The translations under genes and the position numbers were made by a program. From NCBI RefSeq assembly GCF_016583785.1, contig NZ_NRRU01000058.1:1-34021 (forward strand): a stretch of 34,021 nt of DNA, given 5' to 3'. The stretch comes from Rubrivivax gelatinosus. GTDB lineage: Bacteria > Pseudomonadota > Gammaproteobacteria > Burkholderiales > Burkholderiaceae_C. Shown piece by piece: positions 1 to 9,487 of this stretch; position 1 is the stretch's first letter, and each line of letters begins with the position of its first letter. Under the pieces are notes generated by a model. It saw nothing but the letters and a program-made list of their open reading frames with translations, ran no database searches and had not been told where the DNA came from.

Positions 1-1
1 T

Positions 2-316
2 CCCACTCCCCACCCCCAGCCCGACTTCGCCGAAGCGCTGCTCGCGTCGACCACCGTGCTGATGGTGGCCTACGCCAGCCTCGGCCGCTGCGCGAGCACG
101 GCGCGGGGGCCGGAGCGCGACGCGGTGCTGGTGCGCATCGTCGACAACCTGGGTTTCGTCGATGTCCACGGCACGGGTTTTGCGCCGCCGGTGCGCGAGT
201 CGGTGCGCCGGGCGCTGCAGCAGTGGCGTGACATTGCCGGCCAGCGGGCACGGGTCGTGCCTCAGGCGGCGGCTGATGAGGCCGGCCCCAGCGGGCTGGC
301 CTCGCGCATGCACTGA
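2..316 (+). CDS. Unknown protein, C-terminal part (runs off left edge)
   Basis: The reading frame is open from the first bases of the window to a TGA at 314-316, so this is the 3' end of a longer gene whose start lies outside. About 104 residues are visible. They are mixed hydrophobic and Arg/Ala-rich with no signal peptide, repeat or catalytic motif that I recognise. An internal GTG at 56 and ATG at 62 exist, but the frame is open and codon-like before them, so a start there is not required. The next gene on the same strand begins 26 bases downstream, suggesting co-transcription. Function unknown. Confidence 0.5.
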   Translation, partial: PTPHPQPDFAEALLASTTVLMVAYASLGRCASTARGPERDAVLVRIVDNLGFVDVHGTGFAPPVRESVRRALQQWRDIAGQRARVVPQAAADEAGPSGLASRMH

Positions 317-342
317 CCGATCCACCACCCCAGGAGTCGCCG

Positions 343-477
343 ATGAAACAGCCGATTCGCCTGCCGCCCGAGTGGCTGGAGTGGCGACGCCGCGAGCGTC
401 GGCTCGACCTGATCGCCGCGCTGCTGCTCTGCGGCGCCGTCAGCCTCGTCTGCTGGGTGCTTCCGCAGGTCGCCTGA
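343..477 (+). CDS. Small single-span membrane protein (44 aa)
   Basis: A short gene beginning with ATG at 343 and ending with TGA at 475-477. A Shine-Dalgarno-like CAGGAG at 331-336 sits seven bases before the ATG, which decides the start. The peptide has a charged, Arg/Glu-rich N-terminal half (residues 1-21) followed by one hydrophobic stretch (about 22-43, Leu/Ala/Cys/Val-rich), so it is probably a single-pass inner-membrane peptide with the N-terminus in the cytoplasm. I recognise no family. It follows the partial gene at the left edge by 26 bases and is probably in the same transcript. The good ribosome site and clear membrane segment support a real gene, but only a conservation search would settle it. 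Confidence 0.55.
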   Translation: MKQPIRLPPEWLEWRRRERRLDLIAALLLCGAVSLVCWVLPQVA

Positions 478-539
478 AGCGCAAGCTGCGCCTCTCGACG
501 ACGGGTTGAGACCGCGCCCGGGCCGCAGGAACGCCGGCT

Positions 540-1154
540 CTACACCCCGAGATAGCGCCCGGGCCTGTGGTTCAGCGTCAGAAAGGCGCCGATCGCCACC
601 GCGCCCACCACCGACTGCAGCACCCGTTCAGGCGACACCGTCAGCAGCGCCGCCAGCACCACGCAGACGTCGACCGACATCTGCACCTTGCCGGCGCTGA
701 AGCCGTGTTTCTGCTGCAGGAACTGCGCGAGGATGTTGACGCCGCCGACACTGGCCCGGTGGCGCAGCAGCGCCAGCAGGCCGAAGCCGATCAGCAGCCC
801 GCCCAGCACCGAGGCCACCCACGGGTCCAGCAGTTCGAAGCGCACGACATGCGGCGCCGCCGCGGTGAAGGCCGAGACCATGGCCACCGCGATGAAGCTC
901 TTGATCGTGAACTCGGCGCCCAGCTGGCGCCAGGCCAGCCAGTAGAACGGCAGGTTCAGCACGAAGAAGGCGAGCGAGAGGTCGACGCCGAAGGCGTAGC
1001 GCAGCAGGTAGGCGACGCCGGCGACACCGCCGGTCAGCAGCCCGACGTGGGCGAACATCGTCATGCCGAGCGAGACGAAGAGCGAACCGGCGATCAGCGC
1101 ATGCGCGTCGTCGAGCCAGGAGTGGGCAACAGGGGTCAGGGAAGTGGCAGCCAT
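540..1154 (-). CDS. YitT-family (DUF161) integral membrane protein
   Basis: A 204-residue hydrophobic protein. After a short cytoplasmic N-terminus there are about five to six membrane segments, with Gly-rich motifs such as GLLTGGVAG near residue 38 and SVGGVNILAQ in the second half. These are typical of the YitT/DUF161 family of bacterial membrane proteins, whose transported substrate is not established. I chose the ATG at 1152-1154 (Met-Ala-Ala-Thr-Ser) because the upstream in-frame extension is Arg/Pro-rich and looks non-coding. The ribosome site is weak. Members often have a C-terminal cytoplasmic DUF2179 domain; this short form lacks it. It lies downstream of murI on the same strand with a gap of about 120 bases. 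Confidence 0.75.
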   Translation of the reverse strand: MAATSLTPVAHSWLDDAHALIAGSLFVSLGMTMFAHVGLLTGGVAGVAYLLRYAFGVDLSLAFFVLNLPFYWLAWRQLGAEFTIKSFIAVAMVSAFTAAAPHVVRFELLDPWVASVLGGLLIGFGLLALLRHRASVGGVNILAQFLQQKHGFSAGKVQMSVDVCVVLAALLTVSPERVLQSVVGAVAIGAFLTLNHRPGRYLGV

Positions 1155-1274
1155 GTGCAGGGGTGAAGCACGTCGGCACCACCCTGGGGCTCGTGGCCGG
1201 GGTGGCGCAAGGGGCGGGATTGTCCTGATTTCGCGGATGCAGGAACTGCGCCACCGCATGGCGGCGCGGCGGGC

Positions 1275-2102
1275 TCAACCGGGCGCTGCGGGCAGCGCCC
1301 GCACCTCGGCCCCCGGGCGGCCCATCGCCTCCAGGAAGCTCTGCAGCGCCGCGGTGTCGCCCGAGCTGTAGTAATGGGTCGACGCACCGGCCGCGCCGGC
1401 GGGTGCCAGCGCCGGGCCCAGCCGGCGCACCAGCTGGCGCGCGACGGCTTCCGACGGCTCGATGACCTCGACCCCCGGCCCCGCCAGCCGCCGGATCTCG
1501 TCCTGCACGAAGGCGTAGTGGGTGCAGCCCAGCACCACCGTGTCGGCGCCGGCGTCCAGCCCCGGGCGCAGGTAGCGCTCGAGCAGCGTGCGCGTCGCCG
1601 GGTCGGCGAAACGGCCGGCTTCGATCAGCTCGACCAGGCCGGGGCAGGGCTGCAGCACGATGCGAACGTCGCGCCCGTAGAGCCGGCACAGCCGTTCCAC
1701 CGCCGGGCTGCGCACCGTGGCCGTGGTCGCCAGCACCAGCACCACGCCGCTGCGCGTGGCGGCAGCGGCGGGTTTGATCGCCGGCTCCATCGCGACGATG
1801 GGCAGCGCGTGGCGCGAGCGCAGCGTCTCGGCGGCGACGACGCTGATCGTGTTGCAGGCCAGCACCAGCGCCTTGGCCTGCTGGGCGACGAAGAAGGCGG
1901 CGATCTCGGCTGCGCGGCCGAGCAGGAAGGCGCGCGGCCGGTCGCCGTAGGGCGCGTGGCCGCTGTCGGCGACGTAGATGAAACGCTCCGCCGGCAGCCG
2001 CGCACGCAGCGCACGCAGCACCGACAGGCCGCCGACGCCGGAGTCGTAGACACCGATGGGCGCGTCGCGGGCGGGCAGCAGGGAGGGATCGGAGACGGGC
2101 AA
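1275..2102 (-). CDS. murI: Glutamate racemase
   Basis: Glutamate racemase converts L-glutamate to D-glutamate for peptidoglycan precursor synthesis in the cytoplasm, without a cofactor. The sequence shows the family hallmarks in order: YDSGVGGLSVL near residue 19, ADSGHAPYGDR near 45, the first catalytic cysteine in ACNT (C83) and the second in GCTHY (C193). The length of 275 residues is normal. The only upstream start in frame appears to be a TTG at 2100-2102, with no good ribosome site, so the true start is uncertain; the conserved domain begins about 15 residues later. The gene is separated from the divergent TonB receptor by a region holding an FNR-type palindrome. Confidence 0.93.
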   Translation of the reverse strand: MPVSDPSLLPARDAPIGVYDSGVGGLSVLRALRARLPAERFIYVADSGHAPYGDRPRAFLLGRAAEIAAFFVAQQAKALVLACNTISVVAAETLRSRHALPIVAMEPAIKPAAAATRSGVVLVLATTATVRSPAVERLCRLYGRDVRIVLQPCPGLVELIEAGRFADPATRTLLERYLRPGLDAGADTVVLGCTHYAFVQDEIRRLAGPGVEVIEPSEAVARQLVRRLGPALAPAGAAGASTHYYSSGDTAALQSFLEAMGRPGAEVRALPAAPG

Positions 2103-2188
2103 GACGGGGGCGATCTTAGGCCAGGCGCATCGGGGCCATCGCCGGGCTGCCCCCGGTCTTCGCCGCGGCAGGGCCCACTTTCGTGCAT

Positions 2189-2202
2189 TTGACTGCTATC
2201 AA
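2189..2202. promoter_or_regulatory. FNR/CRP-family palindrome upstream of the TonB receptor
   Basis: TTGACTGCTATCAA is a TTGA-N6-TCAA inverted repeat in an AT-richer patch of an otherwise GC-rich intergenic region. It differs from the classical FNR box TTGAT-N4-ATCAA at one position. Its centre (2195.5) is 42 bases before the ATG at 2238 and 111 before the GTG at 2307. It could act on the receptor gene or, less likely, on murI, whose start is 93 bases away on the other side. Binding by an FNR homologue is inferred. Confidence 0.5.
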
Positions 2203-2237
2203 GATGGTCCTGCGTGCGATGAGCGCAGTTCGCCGTT

Positions 2238-4646
2238 ATGGTCGCGCCCTCGCGCGCCTGGGCGGCGCGTTCGCCCCTGAAGCCAGAACAAGATCCATCA
2301 CCGCTCGTGCCGTCTTCGTTATTCCTGTCGTTGAGCGCCAGCGCCCTGCTGGCCACCGTGGCGCCGCTGCGTGCCGAAGCGGCCGCTGAGCCGCCGGCCG
2401 AACTCCCCGCTGCCGGCGCCGAGCCCGCCGTCGAGACCCTGACCGTCACCGCGCGTCGCCGCAGCGAGGACGCGCAGGCGGTGCCGGCCGCGATCAGCGT
2501 GCTCGGCGCACGCACGCTCGACGAGCAGCGCCTGTATCAGGTGCAAGAGCTGCAGCAGGCGCTGCCCAACGTCACGGCGCAGTTCCTGCACGCGCGCCAG
2601 TCCAGCGTCTCGGTGCGCGGCATCGGCAACAACACCGCCAACGAGGGGCTCGAAGGCAGCGTCGGCGTCTACCTCGACAACGTGCTGCTCGGCCGCCCCG
2701 GGCAGGCGGTGTTCGACCTGCTGGACCTGGAGCAGGTCGAGCTGCTGCGCGGCCCCCAGGGCACGCTGTTCGGCAAGAACACCACCGCCGGGGTGCTGAA
2801 CATCACGACGCGTGCGCCCGCGTTCACGCCCGAGGCCACGGTCGAGGCTTCGGCCGGCAACCGCCACTACACCCAGTTGAAGGCGATGTACTCGGGGCCG
2901 CTGTCGGCCACGGCCGCGTTCCGGCTCTCGGCATCGGCCACGCACGACGATGGCTGGGTGCGCAACGTGGCGCGCGGCGAGACGCTGAACGAGGTCAACC
3001 GCCGCAGCCTGCGCACGCAGCTGCTGCTCAGGCCCGACGCCGCCTTCAGCCTGCGCCTGATCGCCGAGCACCACGAGGAGCGCTCCAGCACCGGCGCGCT
3101 CGTGCCCTACGCCTACGCGCCGCTGAACCGCGGGCCTTTCAAGGGTCGCGACAACCCCACCGACTACGGCCGCTGGGCCGCGCTGCTTGGCGCCAGCCCG
3201 GTCGTCGCCGACCCCGACCGTTATGAGGTCGCGCTCGACGCCGAACAACGCGCCGACGCGCAGCAGGACGCGCTGTCGGCCCAGGCCGATTGGCGGCTCG
3301 GCGAGTTGCGCCTGAGCTCGATCACCGCCTGGCGCAGCTGGCGCTTCGACCCGAAGAACGACCTCGACATGAGCGCGCTGCCGGGCATGACCGGCGGCTC
3401 CACGACGCGGCAGCGCCAGTTCTCGCAGGAGCTGCGCCTGGCCGGCCCCGGCGGCACGGCGCTGGACTGGGTCGTCGGCGCCTACTACTGGCACGAGGCC
3501 GTCTACAGCCGCAACCACTACGCGACCGGCAGCGCCGGCAGCACGCTGAGCGGAGGCACCTATCCGGCCGGCAACGCGATCAGCGGCCGTGGCGACGCCG
3601 CCAGCGACAGCCTGGCGCTGTTCGGCCACGGCACGCTGCACCTCGACTCTGGTCTGGACCTGGGCGCCGGCCTGCGTGCGACGAGCGAGCGCAAGCAGGG
3701 CCGGGTGCGCCAGAACGGGCTCGAGCAGCCTTCGCCCTACGGCGCGCTGCCGATGTTCTCGGCCTGGGACTCGGGGGCGCTCGAGCGCCGCGACGACGGC
3801 GTCGCCGCGCTGCTGTCGGCCAGCACTCGCTGGAACGCGGCGACGCTGCTGTACGCGACGCTCTCGCACGGCGAGAAGTCCGGCGGCTACAACGTCAACA
3901 GCGTGGCCTCGCCGGGTTCGGCCTTCGGTGTCGGCGCGATCACGGTGCGGCCGGAGCAGGCCGACAACCTCGAACTCGGCTTCAAGAGCACGCTGGCGCA
4001 GCGCCGGCTGCGGTTCAACGCCAACCTGTTCGTCACCAAGGTCCACGACTACCAGGCGGTGACGACGCGCTACTACGCGCCGATCGACGACTTCCTGGCG
4101 GTGCTGGGCAACGTCGGCGACCTGACGAGCCGGGGGCTGGAGTTCGAACTCGCGGCGCAGGCGACGCCGGCGCTGGCCTTCAGCCTGGCGGGCGCCTACA
4201 CACGCGCCGTCTTCGACGAGGGCGTCGGGCCGGCACGTTTCGAGCGCTTCGACGGCGCCTACGGCCGCGGCGCGCAGAGCCTGGCCGGCAACGAGGTCAA
4301 CGGCGCGCCGCGCTGGACCGTCGCGCTCGGCACGCAGTGGCGGCGCCACGTCGCCGACGGCGTCGAGTTCCACGGCCACGCCGCCTACGCCTGGCGCTCG
4401 GCGGCCTACGGCGACATCAACAACTCGAGCTACTCGCGCATTCCCGCCTACGGCCTGCTGAACCTGGGCGCCGGCCTGCGCCTGGCGGCGGCCGACGGCG
4501 GCGGCTGGGACCTGTCGCTGTGGCTGCGCAACGCACTCGACCAGCGCCACTACCTGGGCGTCACCGCGCAGGGCAACAACGCCTACTACGCGTCGGCCGG
4601 GGCGCCGCGCAGCGCCGGCCTGAGCCTGCGCTACGACTTCTTCTGA
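2238..4646 (+). CDS. TonB-dependent outer membrane receptor
   Basis: An outer-membrane beta-barrel that takes up scarce ligands, such as ferric siderophores, haem or vitamin complexes, using TonB energy. A hydrophobic signal-like stretch (about residues 26-46) is followed by a TonB-box-like ETLTVTARR (66-74), a plug domain with VSVRGIGNNTANEG, VGVYLDNV and LRGPQGTLFGKNTTAGVLNI, then a long barrel rich in alternating aromatic strands and ending in YDFF, the usual C-terminal aromatic. The full length of 802 residues is normal. The N-terminus is unsure: an ATG at 2238 gives an unusually long charged leader, while a GTG at 2307 would start directly before the signal peptide. No sigma/anti-sigma pair or siderophore gene is adjacent, so the ligand cannot be assigned. 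The plug resembles the large group of receptors often annotated for siderophores, but that is a family guess. Confidence 0.9.
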   Translation: MVAPSRAWAARSPLKPEQDPSPLVPSSLFLSLSASALLATVAPLRAEAAAEPPAELPAAGAEPAVETLTVTARRRSEDAQAVPAAISVLGARTLDEQRLYQVQELQQALPNVTAQFLHARQSSVSVRGIGNNTANEGLEGSVGVYLDNVLLGRPGQAVFDLLDLEQVELLRGPQGTLFGKNTTAGVLNITTRAPAFTPEATVEASAGNRHYTQLKAMYSGPLSATAAFRLSASATHDDGWVRNVARGETLNEVNRRSLRTQLLLRPDAAFSLRLIAEHHEERSSTGALVPYAYAPLNRGPFKGRDNPTDYGRWAALLGASPVVADPDRYEVALDAEQRADAQQDALSAQADWRLGELRLSSITAWRSWRFDPKNDLDMSALPGMTGGSTTRQRQFSQELRLAGPGGTALDWVVGAYYWHEAVYSRNHYATGSAGSTLSGGTYPAGNAISGRGDAASDSLALFGHGTLHLDSGLDLGAGLRATSERKQGRVRQNGLEQPSPYGALPMFSAWDSGALERRDDGVAALLSASTRWNAATLLYATLSHGEKSGGYNVNSVASPGSAFGVGAITVRPEQADNLELGFKSTLAQRRLRFNANLFVTKVHDYQAVTTRYYAPIDDFLAVLGNVGDLTSRGLEFELAAQATPALAFSLAGAYTRAVFDEGVGPARFERFDGAYGRGAQSLAGNEVNGAPRWTVALGTQWRRHVADGVEFHGHAAYAWRSAAYGDINNSSYSRIPAYGLLNLGAGLRLAAADGGGWDLSLWLRNALDQRHYLGVTAQGNNAYYASAGAPRSAGLSLRYDFF

Positions 4647-4653
4647 CGCCGCG

Positions 4654-5364
4654 TCAGCGCGTCGCCGGCACCTTCATGCCGCGGGCGACGCCGGGCCGGT
4701 TCATGAAGGCTTCGAGCACCCGCTGCACGTTGGCGAAGCCGGTGAAGCCCACCAGGTCGCCGGCGCCGTAGAAGCCGACGAGGTTGTTCACCCAGGGGAA
4801 GATCGCGATGTCGGCGATCGTGAACTCGTCGCCCATCATCCATTCGCGCGCCGCCAGGTGCCCGTCCAGCACCGCCAGCAGCCGGCGCGACTCGTCGGCG
4901 TAGCGATCGCGCGGGCGCTTGTCTTCCCAGTCCTTGCCGGCGAACTTGTGGAAGAAGCCGAGCTGGCCGAACATCGGCCCGACGCCGCCCATCTGGAACA
5001 TCAGCCACTGCACGGCCTGCCACTTGGCCGCCGGGTCGCGCGGCAGGAAACGGCCGCTCTTTTCGGCCAGGTACAGCAGGATCGCGCCCGACTCGAACAG
5101 CGCCAGCGGCCGCCCGCCGGGGCCGTCCGGGTCCAGGATCGCCGGAATCTTGTTGTTCGGGTTCAGCGACAGGAACTCGGCAGAGAGCTGGTCGCGGTTG
5201 TCGAACGAGATCCGGTGCGCCTCGTAGGGCAGGCCGATCTCCTCCAGCAGGATCGACACCTTGACGCCGTTGGGCGTGGGCAGCGAATACAGCTGCAGCC
5301 GCTCGGGGTGCTGCGCCGGCCATTTCGTCGTGATCGCAAAGTCGCCGATCGTCGTCTTCGTCAT
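4654..5364 (-). CDS. Glutathione S-transferase, YfcG-like
   Basis: A 236-residue cytoplasmic enzyme with an N-terminal thioredoxin fold and an all-helical C-terminal domain. Visible motifs are LYSLPTPNGVKVSILLEEIGLPYE (about residues 25-48, quoted here in parts: LYSLPTPNG then ILLEEIGLPYE), NPNNKIPAI with the cis-proline, and ESGAILLYLAEK for glutathione binding. The Asn after TPxG and the PTPNG sequence match the YfcG/YghU (Nu-class) proteins, which act mainly as glutathione-dependent disulfide-bond reductases. The start is the ATG at 5362-5364, preceded by CCGGAGCATCAG (GGAG seven bases away). The gene converges on the TonB receptor with only 7 bases between the stop codons. The exact substrate is unknown. 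Confidence 0.88.
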   Translation of the reverse strand: MTKTTIGDFAITTKWPAQHPERLQLYSLPTPNGVKVSILLEEIGLPYEAHRISFDNRDQLSAEFLSLNPNNKIPAILDPDGPGGRPLALFESGAILLYLAEKSGRFLPRDPAAKWQAVQWLMFQMGGVGPMFGQLGFFHKFAGKDWEDKRPRDRYADESRRLLAVLDGHLAAREWMMGDEFTIADIAIFPWVNNLVGFYGAGDLVGFTGFANVQRVLEAFMNRPGVARGMKVPATR

Positions 5365-5459
5365 CTGATGCTCCGGTGGGCCAGGCGACGATTCTGGCGC
5401 GCTGCGCCGGCGCCTGCCGCGCCCGCGCGGGCCGGCCTTGGCGCGGCTCGGCCGGCCGC

Positions 5460-5731
5460 TCAGATCGGCGTCAACACGACGCGGGTGCGCGCGACGACGA
5501 AGCGGCCGTCGTCGAGCCGGCCGACCGGCCGGCCGTCGTCGACCGCGTAGTTGCCGATGCCGGTGCGCTGCCAGCGGCTCTGGCCGTCGATGCCGGTGGT
5601 TGCGACCCACTGCTCGCGCCGCACGACCCGGTAGACGCGGCGGTCGTCGCCGCGGCAGAGGAAGGCGTGGTCCTCGCGGAAGCTGCTGCCGCCGCCACGC
5701 GGCCAGGCAGGGCGGGGCGGGCGTTCGGGCG

Positions 5732-5735
<4 letters not shown>
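5460..5735 (-). CDS. Small hypothetical protein coupled to ZIP transporter (91 aa)
   Basis: The ATG at 5733-5735 overlaps the TGA of the upstream ZIP transporter gene as ATGA, so translation is probably coupled to it. The protein is soluble, Arg/Asp-rich and shows short beta-like stretches (VYRVVRREQWVATTG, FVVARTRVVL) with no membrane segment or signal. I recognise no family. Its position directly after a metal transporter suggests co-expression, but nothing in the sequence shows metal binding: there is one Cys, and His is rare. There is no separate ribosome site of note. Confidence 0.6.
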
Positions 5736-7247
<1,512 letters not shown>

Positions 7248-7357
7248 ACGGCACGCACGCGGCGCATCCGGCGCCGCGCTCTGCGTCCAAATGACACGCC
7301 CGGCGCGTCTGCGTTGCGTGCGACCGGCCACGGAGACGAGACAATTCCGGCTTCGCG

Positions 7358-7382
7358 CGGCGCCCCGATGTTCAGGGCGCCG
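7358..7382 (+). other. Hairpin in the leader of the diguanylate cyclase gene
   Basis: CGGCGCCC and GGGCGCCG form an 8-bp perfect stem around a 9-base loop, ending about 20 bases before the preferred GTG start at 7403. No T-run follows, so it is not a clear terminator of the upstream gene. It could end the upstream transcript weakly or shape the leader. It does not resemble the c-di-GMP riboswitch consensus. Confidence 0.4.
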
Positions 7383-7402
7383 TGTGCATCACGAGGCAGC
7401 GG

Positions 7403-9460
7403 GTGGTCGAGTCGGGGAGTTCAGCGGACGAGGTCGAAGAATCGGAAGCCATGGCTGGGCGCGGCAGCCGCTGGCTCGCCCGCTGGCTGCCGACGCTGAA
7501 GTCTCGCCTGGCCGTGGGCACGACGCTGGTCCTCTTTGCCACCGTCGGGCTGACGGCCGGGCAGATGAGCGAGGTCGCGCAGACGCACATGCTGCGCGCC
7601 GTCGAGACGCACGAGCAGACCGAGGTGCAGCGCACGGCCGACACGCTCGGCCGCCGGGTGCGCGCGATGCAGCGCTCGCTGGCAGTGGCCTCGGCGCTGC
7701 TCACGCCCGAGGTGCTGGCCGATCCGGACCGCCTGCGTGCGTTTTTCGCGACGCAGACGGTGCTGCGCGCCGGTTACGCGGTGGTGTCCGTCAGCGACGA
7801 CCAGGGACGGGTCCTGATGGCGGCCACGCGCGATAGCTTCTTCGAGCCGAGGCTGCGCCTGGGCGAGTCTGCTGTCTTCCAGCGTGCGATGCGAACGCGG
7901 CGGGTGACGATCTCGCATCCGGTCATGGGCGTGTCTTCGCGCGAACCGGTGGTCGCTTTCATGCAGCCGCTGGTTGATGCCGAGGACCGCGCTTACGGCG
8001 TGCTGCTCGGCTCGCTGCCGCTGGCCAATGGCGAACTCGCCCAGGAAGTGATCGATCCGACCGACGCCGCGAGCGAAGGCGACGAACTCACCGTCGTCGC
8101 CGACGCCTCCGGCCGCATCGTCTCCCATCCCGACCGGCGGCTGCTGCTGGAGCCGATCTCGAAAGAGCCGCGCCTCGCCGACGCCCATGCGCGCTGGCTG
8201 CAGGCCGGGCGGCCGCTGTCGGCGCATCCGGGGGCCTGGTCCACCGGCGAGGACCTGGTCGCGATGGCCGGCGAGCCCGAGACGGGCTGGCAGCTCTGGC
8301 GCGTCGTGCCGCGAGGTTCGCTGCTGGTGCCGCTGCGCGCCGCGCGCAACGAGGCGCTGCTGCTGGGCGCCGTGTTCTCGCTCGCGATGGCGGTCCTGAT
8401 GGTGTTGTTCCTGGCCTACCAGCTGCGGCCGCTGGAGCGCCTGCAGCGCCGCGCCGGCCGCCTGCTGGCCGGTGACCAGCGCGCCGCCTGGCCGCGTGCC
8501 GGCGGCGAGATCGGCCGCCTGGCCGACTCCCTGCGCCAGGTGGTCGCCGAACGTGCCCTCGCCGAGCAGGCGCGTACCGAAGTGCTGCGGCGCCTGGCCT
8601 CGGTGCTGGCGGCGTCGCCGATCGGCCTGGCGTTCCAGCGCGACGGCCGTTTCGAGCTCGTCAGCGCCGAGGTCTGCCGCCTGCTGGGTTACGACGAGGC
8701 GCAGCTCGTCGGCGGCAGCACCGGGATCATCTTCGCGTCGGCGCAGGACCACGCCGCGCTGCAGGCGGAAGTTGCCGCGGCCTTTGCCCACGGCGAGGTC
8801 TACGAAGGCGAGTGGCGCCTCGTCGGCATCGGCGGCCAGCCGTTCTGGAGCCGTTTGCGGGCGCGGCCGGTGGACGCCGCCGATCCGGCGGCCGGCGCGA
8901 TCTGGTGCCTCTACGACATCAGCAGCCAGGTCGACGCCCGCGAGCGCCTGGAACACGCCGTGCGCCACGACCCGCTGACCGGCCTGCTCAACCGCGACGG
9001 TTTCGCGCAGGCGGTGCACCGTGTGCTGGCCGAAAACGCCGATCCACGCGCCGTCCCGCGCCCGGCAACGCTGGTGATGCTGGACCTGGACCGCTTCAAG
9101 CCGGTCAACGACAGCGCGGGCCACGCCGCCGGCGACGCGATGCTGGAGCTGGTGGCCGACGCCATCCTCGAGAGCGTGCGCAGCAGCGACGCTGCCGCGC
9201 GCATCGGCGGCGACGAGTTCGCGCTGCTGCTGGCCCATTGCGACGCCCGCCAGGGGCTGACGGTCGCGCACAAGGTCGGCCAGGCCATTGCCGCGCTGCG
9301 CCTGGACTGGGATGGCCGCACGCTGCAGGTCGGTGCCAGCCTGGGCGTGGCCGAACTCGACGCTGCGACGATGACGGCCGAAAGCTGGCTCGCCGCCGCC
9401 GACGCGGCCTGCTACGAAGCCAAGCGCAGGGGCGGCGGCGCCATCGCGGCTGGCGCCTGA
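7403..9460 (+). CDS. Membrane diguanylate cyclase: Cache-HAMP-PAS-GGDEF
   Basis: Makes the second messenger cyclic di-GMP from two GTP. Near the N-terminus there is a membrane segment (about residues 34-55), then a periplasmic double-Cache-like sensor of about 260 residues, a second membrane span (AVFSLAMAVLMVLFLAY), a HAMP-like linker, a PAS domain (about 405-520) and a C-terminal GGDEF domain. The catalytic motif is intact (GGDEF at 602-606). An RxxD product-inhibition site (R593-D596) lies exactly five residues before it, so the enzyme should be active and feedback-inhibited. I chose GTG 7403 because GAGG sits six bases upstream; GTG 7382 and ATG 7451 are alternatives. There is no EAL domain. 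The Cache ligand is unknown. Confidence 0.92.
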   Translation: MVESGSSADEVEESEAMAGRGSRWLARWLPTLKSRLAVGTTLVLFATVGLTAGQMSEVAQTHMLRAVETHEQTEVQRTADTLGRRVRAMQRSLAVASALLTPEVLADPDRLRAFFATQTVLRAGYAVVSVSDDQGRVLMAATRDSFFEPRLRLGESAVFQRAMRTRRVTISHPVMGVSSREPVVAFMQPLVDAEDRAYGVLLGSLPLANGELAQEVIDPTDAASEGDELTVVADASGRIVSHPDRRLLLEPISKEPRLADAHARWLQAGRPLSAHPGAWSTGEDLVAMAGEPETGWQLWRVVPRGSLLVPLRAARNEALLLGAVFSLAMAVLMVLFLAYQLRPLERLQRRAGRLLAGDQRAAWPRAGGEIGRLADSLRQVVAERALAEQARTEVLRRLASVLAASPIGLAFQRDGRFELVSAEVCRLLGYDEAQLVGGSTGIIFASAQDHAALQAEVAAAFAHGEVYEGEWRLVGIGGQPFWSRLRARPVDAADPAAGAIWCLYDISSQVDARERLEHAVRHDPLTGLLNRDGFAQAVHRVLAENADPRAVPRPATLVMLDLDRFKPVNDSAGHAAGDAMLELVADAILESVRSSDAAARIGGDEFALLLAHCDARQGLTVAHKVGQAIAALRLDWDGRTLQVGASLGVAELDAATMTAESWLAAADAACYEAKRRGGGAIAAGA

Positions 9461-9473
9461 CGAAGCGGCGGGC

Positions 9474-9487
9474 GCGCCCCGGGGCGC
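9474..9487. other. GC palindrome between convergent genes
   Basis: GCGCCCCGGGGCGC is a perfect 14-base palindrome in the 27-base gap between the ends of the diguanylate cyclase and phosphoesterase genes. Position suggests a shared transcript end, but it has no loop and no T-run, so a terminator role is weak. Confidence 0.3.

Noticed and set aside
2319..4550. A 743-codon minus-strand frame opposite the TonB receptor
   Set aside because: Composition is Val/Arg/Gln-rich and repeat-like with no motif; the plus-strand receptor is clearly real.
7358..7450. A c-di-GMP riboswitch upstream of the diguanylate cyclase
   Set aside because: Only one GC hairpin is present and none of the conserved GEMM-I core sequence could be found.
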